A stretch of DNA of 64,000 nt. Source: Torreya grandis. Its lineage: Eukaryota; Streptophyta; Pinopsida; Cupressales; Taxaceae. The notes beneath the pieces are model-generated. The model was not told where the DNA came from. It ran no database searches and was given only the letters and a program-made list of their open reading frames with translations. A program made the position numbers and the translations under genes. The DNA lies in NCBI GenBank assembly GCA_037957365.1, contig JARHVA010000158.1:1198501-1262500 (forward strand), written 5' to 3'. Positions 59,069 to 64,000 of this stretch are shown one piece after another. Each line of letters begins with the position of its first letter. The stretch's first letter is position 1.

Positions 59069-60507
59069 TATAATGTCCCCAAATGGGATGATTTAACCAA
59101 AAATGGGTTTCCCTTAAAATCCATAATTTTTTGAGTTTTGAAATTAGAAATCAACAAACTCTAGCAAGTAATAAATGACCCAAAACCCTTACCAAAATCT
59201 AATAAACCCTAGGTTCCAATATGCAAGATATGTGTAGACAATTTCCAGCCACCAAGTTATCCAAAATTCACCATAATACTTGAAAATATAAGCAATAAAT
59301 TGAAAATGAGAAAGATGTACCTTTTTGTCAATTTTTTAGGATCAATTGATATTTTATGATAGCTAGAAAAATATGATTTTTATCTCAAATATAATTGATA
59401 TTCCTTGCTTAATTTCTACTTCAACCTTTGTCAAAAATATGCCACATATGCCAAAAATCAAGGTAAAAATACAGTGATCACTTAGGACATCCAAAATGGC
59501 CAAAAAGTCCTCCCAAGTTGGTCACCCAAGTCACCAAGGTGTAGAATAAATTGTTGAAAATTTATTTGGAAAAATCCCACCTTTCACAAGTCAATTTAAT
59601 CAAGAAACCCTATCAATAAATTAAATAATAATTCTATAAATTATTATTTAATATCCTAACAAGTTAAAGCCTCAAAACTTCATCAAATATTCACAAAACA
59701 CAATGCCAATATTTAGGAAAATTATCAATAAATTTTAGAATATTAAGTTGATCAATTAGACCTCAAAAAGGATCTCAAAACACTCCCAAAGGCATCCAAA
59801 ACAAGTCACCCCACTTACAAAATTAATACAAATAATAATCATAATTATTATGCTCTAATTCAACATCAAATTATTCACCAAACCTTATAAACAAGTACAC
59901 AAAGCAAATCACCCCACTCTAGGGAAATTAACAAATCCATCTTAGCAATAGGTGGCATCAAAAGATACCTTTTGTAGAATAATCAACTCCAAATCTATGA
60001 ACACTTATTGGGCATAGATCCCAATAACTTCTTCAAGCATGAAAAAACAATATCAATGTTTAGCATATATTCAATTATGATCTTCACCTTGTATTTGTAC
60101 CTTTCAAAGAGGTATAACCACCTTAGAAAGTTAAAATACCTCATAACCCTCTCTTTCCATCTTTTAGGATATCTTTAACTTTTCTTTGCTTAGCTTCCAA
60201 GCTGACACTCCTCTTTTTTTAATATAATATTAATTAATTACCTTAATAATAAATAATAATTAAAATTAATTTTAGGAAATAAATTAATAATTATTTAAAT
60301 TAAATAATTTAGTGGTAAAAACAACTTTTATAAATATCCTTTTAATCAATTAATAATTATTTATATGGTCAAATGATTAAAATCACTATTTGGCAATTAA
60401 TAATTAACTAATAAAATACAACCCAAAAAGGAGTCCTTTAGTCTATGGGGAATTAGACTAGAGGTCTTCAATACCTACTCATACATGATGTGGAAATTGG
60501 GACACCA
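59069..60507 (-). repeat. 5' LTR of minus-strand chromovirus (1439 bp)
   Basis: Collinear with 54293-55734; plus-strand ends TATAATGTCCCC and GGGACACCA. The terminal CA is mutated (TATAATG where the partner has TGTAATG). Confidence 0.88.
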
Positions 60508-63500
60508 CAATCTATTACAAAGATAAATCCATGTGAGGATTATGATCATTCCAAGTTTAGTTTTACACAAATTTATATTGAACTCTCCCCCATGTATATT
60601 TATCCCTTGTACTTTTAGTAGCATAATACCACATAAGATTTGTTTGGTCTAGTGTATATGGAAACAATAACCCCATAATATTATTGATTTTTTTTTAATT
60701 TCATTATCTTATGATGTGATCTATATGTCACATAGGTATATCTTCTACTCTCAATTTTGAAACATATATTCGCTCAAGTCCAATCTTACTTGGAGAGCAC
60801 TTCTAAATAGTCTCCATAGGTGTAGTTCTTATTTTTTTATTTTCCACCATAATAAAAACTTTTAAGGCATAGTTCACTCTTTATTCTACATCTGGAACAC
60901 TTTATCTATCTTCAAAATAAACTCATTGGTCCCACAAATGTTATATGATTAAGGTAACTTATTTTCTCTTGTATATACCATTCATATTGGTATTACTTAA
61001 TACTCCCCCTTCATCCATCCACTCATCACAACATAATAATCACTCTTATTAATGATTTTTCACTCTATGGTATAGTCTTATTATGTTATGGTCAAATATC
61101 ATCCTCCATACCTCCATTATAAATATAAATTTTCCTCCTATAAAAATGTATAGAATACCTATCCTTTGGGGATAATGATGCTTCTACTATTTCCACCTAC
61201 AAACTAGCTTGGTTTATCTATATACTCTCTTACTTTTTATCATGAAAAAACTCCTTTTGTTGACCCAAATTATCTATTTGGAATTAATTTTATTGACACC
61301 TTTCTCTTGGTAAAACTTGATCTCTATGCACCATGTATGGTTTCCCCTTCTCGTTATTCATTGAGATGACAATAATTACATTGGGCTTATGTAAATTTAA
61401 GTAATTATCCATTTTGTTAGTGTATATATTATTTTCATAATCCAACTTATTCCCAATAATTTTTGGATAATTCCTTTCTATACGCTTCAAATATAACATC
61501 TCTAACTACCAAAACACCAACTTGAAACTCTATATTCTCAAGCATAATAATAGTATTGATAGTACCATAATCAATGAGGTTTATAATGATTAGATTATGA
61601 TTGAAATCACTTTTAATGTTTTTATTCCAATGGATTCACATGCTACCTTATTAAGTATGTTTAAAATATACTAGAAATAAAAATAGCATCATCAATATCA
61701 TAAGCATAAAAAACAATATCAATCCTTGTATCCACATCCTATACTTTCAACACCTTAACATACTGAGCTAGATTTTTTGATGATGTTTTTCAATGAATTC
61801 CTTTTTATATTAATAATTTCAATATTTTTTTAAAAATATATAAAATGTCAATTTTTTACAATCCATAAAATATTTATAAAAATATTGAGGGTTGCTAATT
61901 GTCCTCCTACTTTATACATGAAACCGTTTCTCTGAAGACTTTTTCTTCCATATTCACAATTCCTATAGGTTTTCTTTGCCTCTCATATTCCCTTATGGAC
62001 ATTAATATCTATATAGTCTCTTGAATTATCTTTCTCTCTTAGGTTGGATTAGAATACATCTTCTCTTGTGCCTTGTGTACCCTTAGATCTATTTGTATCT
62101 TTGGAGGTGGTGGACCTTTTTCTATTTGAAATCTTTTAATATAAATTGTATTTCTGATATTTTCTTCCCCTCTAATATTATGCATGTTTTCTACCATGTT
62201 CACATTCCTATGAGATTTATCATCCTTCAAATTTTAAAAAATTAGAGAATATTTTATGTTATGATCTCCTAAAAAATATTACAATAAGAATAATATACTA
62301 CCCTTGTTGGATTTTTAGGACATTTTATGACAATATTCCCTTGATACCACACTTGTAACAAAGTAGAAGTTGTTTATGACCTTTATGCCTCCCTTATCCT
62401 CTTGGTCTCCATAATACCTATTCTTTGTTATCCTTCATGTTGTTAGTTGTTCCAAACTAATTGAATATTTTGATTTCATCCTCCTTATGGGCTATGAATT
62501 GAACCATTTAGTGGATGATTCCATACCCTTTTTTAATCTTTTAATTCCACCCTCCTTGAGATGGTGGTATGGGATAAGATTTTTTTTTAGTTTGGTATTG
62601 TGGACATATTTATTTTATATATTTTGTTGCATTAAGTCACATCCTAATATTTTACATATAAATACATTTCTTTGCATCCCCTCTCTTATCTCTCTCCCAA
62701 AGCTCTACATTCCTTTGAAATTTAAGTTATAGTCTTAAAAAAAAACATAATATTTTTTTGTAAGTTTCCTTGTGTACCACATAAAATAAGTATAATTAGT
62801 TAATATAAGGCCCTAAACTCTAAAAATATCAAAATATTTGTTCCTTGCCTCACATATTATTGTATATTGTACATGTGTATGAGATGCACATCCTCATAAT
62901 CAAGGACAATCATTTTTTAAAATTTCCATTTATACCACACTCACTACACATAATTGTGATCACGTTGACTTATTTCCATCCTAAATATCTTCCATTTTAT
63001 TCATCATCATATCAATTTTGGCTTCAGTTTGATAAATAAAAAATGGTATATCATTTACTTCAATTAGTTGTACCTTAGTTGCAACACATGATTCTACTTT
63101 TTTCTTATATTGAGATTAAGCTAAGATCGAACTCAATCTTCCTCTTAGCCATTCTAAAAACCATGGATATTTATAAATTTGATTGAATAAACTTCATTTT
63201 TTTTAAAACCTCTAAATATGTCTTTTCATAGTCCTCTATAAGCTCACCATGTTTTTTGATCAATTTTATTCAATTTTTGAATTTCAAAATTTTAAGATGT
63301 GTATTCTAAACTCATTTATAATTTTTTATTTTATTTCTAGAAAATATTTTATTTATCAATATAAATCAAGAGATATATCTTTTAGTGCTCCTATGCCTTC
63401 ACATAGTTGGCTTCCTTTATCCATTATATCCTTCAAATTTTAGACTTTCTCACAAGTGAATAAGTAATTCTCTAGATGTCATGACCCATCATATGGAGCC

Positions 63501-64000
63501 AGTGTATATAAATTTACGAATGGGGTGTTTTCCATATTATTATGGGGTATTCCTCCTTGTATAATTTATCCTAATTATCCTTCGTGACTCTTGAATAAGG
63601 TGATCCTTCTTATGTACTCAATTTGTGCATAGCTCCTTGACATCCTTGATTACTTTGGATTTTTGAATCCCTTTAAATACCCTGACTTGGAATTCCTTGA
63701 AATTTTTGGCTTGCAAACCTCCTTGGAATAATCAATTTTGGTGCATCAACATATATAATTTGTCTTGTGAATCTAATTTTGGCACTACCAATATCTCTAT
63801 ATAATTTTGCATTTCAAGATCAATTTATACTCTTAACCTTTCCAATTCTTTGTCTATTTGTTAAAAGTTCTATAATCTTCTTATATCCTTTTAGTAGTTA
63901 TTATCACAATAACTTTGATATGATTTTTTGAAACTTTGATTGTATCTTCCTCAATGTTTCTCCTTAAAAAAATATAAATTTGTGTTTCTCTTTACTACCA
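60508..64000 (-). pseudogene. Decayed minus-strand retroelement gag/protease region
   Basis: No intact gene. On the minus strand: a segment with YTLAPYDGS and HLENY near 63490-63530, like the start of a gag core; a zinc knuckle at 62320-62360 reading CYKCGIKG and, after a one-base frameshift, IKCPKNPT; and INLIDYGTINTII near 61540-61590, which resembles a protease catalytic strand with DYG for DTG. Order and strand fit the upstream half of the same old gypsy element whose RT lies at 53029-53640, now split by the chromovirus at 54293-60507. The zinc knuckle is the best supported piece; the gag start and protease are weak. The element continues beyond the window. Confidence 0.45.

Larger units (their letters stand above)
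54293..60507 (-). mobile_element. Non-autonomous chromovirus lacking RT and RNase H, 6215 bp
   Basis: Two LTRs of about 1.44 kb flank a 3.3-kb interior. On the minus strand it has an initiator-Met type primer site, gag with zinc knuckle, protease, then directly the segment between RNase H and integrase, the integrase, a chromodomain and a polypurine tract. RT and RNase H are deleted cleanly within an open frame. Its proteins are close relatives of those at 43078-47722. LTR ends are TGATGTCCCC/TGGTGTCCC and CATTACA on the minus strand. The outside 5-mers do not match clearly (ATCAA left, CAATC right). Confidence 0.88.

Overview
This window is plant nuclear DNA. It is AT-rich and made almost entirely of LTR retrotransposons and their remains. 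I found no convincing host gene, no tRNA or rRNA gene, no CRISPR and no bacterial-type operon. The elements are plant types: Ty1/copia with a UBN2-type gag and initiator-Met primer sites, chromodomain Ty3/gypsy (chromoviruses), and Tat/Ogre-like Ty3/gypsy with an antisense plant-mobile-domain relic. Old, heavily mutated elements, long empty AT-rich tracts and frequent dinucleotide arrays suggest a large-genome seed plant. A gymnosperm is plausible, but the sequence does not decide the species.

Layout. 1-2146: 5' end (LTR, primer site, gag) of a minus-strand gypsy element that runs off the left edge. 2930-4223: an LTR-like repeat with a second copy at 29641-30833. 4669-19364: a 14.7-kb plus-strand Tat/Ogre-like element with two LTRs, relics of gag and protease, no visible RT/RNase H/integrase, and a minus-strand plant-mobile-domain pseudogene before its 3' LTR. 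19365-23214: nothing recognisable. 23215-28809: two non-autonomous Ty1/copia copies in tandem sharing a middle LTR (LTR-int-LTR-int-LTR). 28810-30833: a G-rich LTR-like block and a minus-strand LTR with primer site. 31199-35177: a related non-autonomous Ty1/copia on the minus strand, with two 1039-bp LTRs and a perfect 5-bp target duplication. 35400-36590: a minisatellite, dinucleotide arrays and a near-perfect palindrome. 36795-39394: two LTR-like copies meeting in opposite orientation. 40946-49705: a structurally complete chromovirus on the plus strand (1.95-kb LTRs, gag-pol, chromodomain, 5-bp target duplication), dead through 14 premature stops and a changed RT active site. It sits in one arm of an inverted repeat whose loop carries a 40-bp copy of nearby DNA. 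53029-64000: an older minus-strand gypsy element apparently split by a second, minus-strand chromovirus (54293-60507) that lacks RT and RNase H.

Nothing here works together as a host pathway. The functional logic is that of mobile elements: LTR promoters, tRNA primer sites, gag-pol relics, polypurine tracts and nested insertions. Four of the best-preserved elements are internally deleted derivatives that would depend on helper elements. All identities come from reading translations against remembered family motifs. No database search was run, and percentages are by-eye estimates unless stated as counts.
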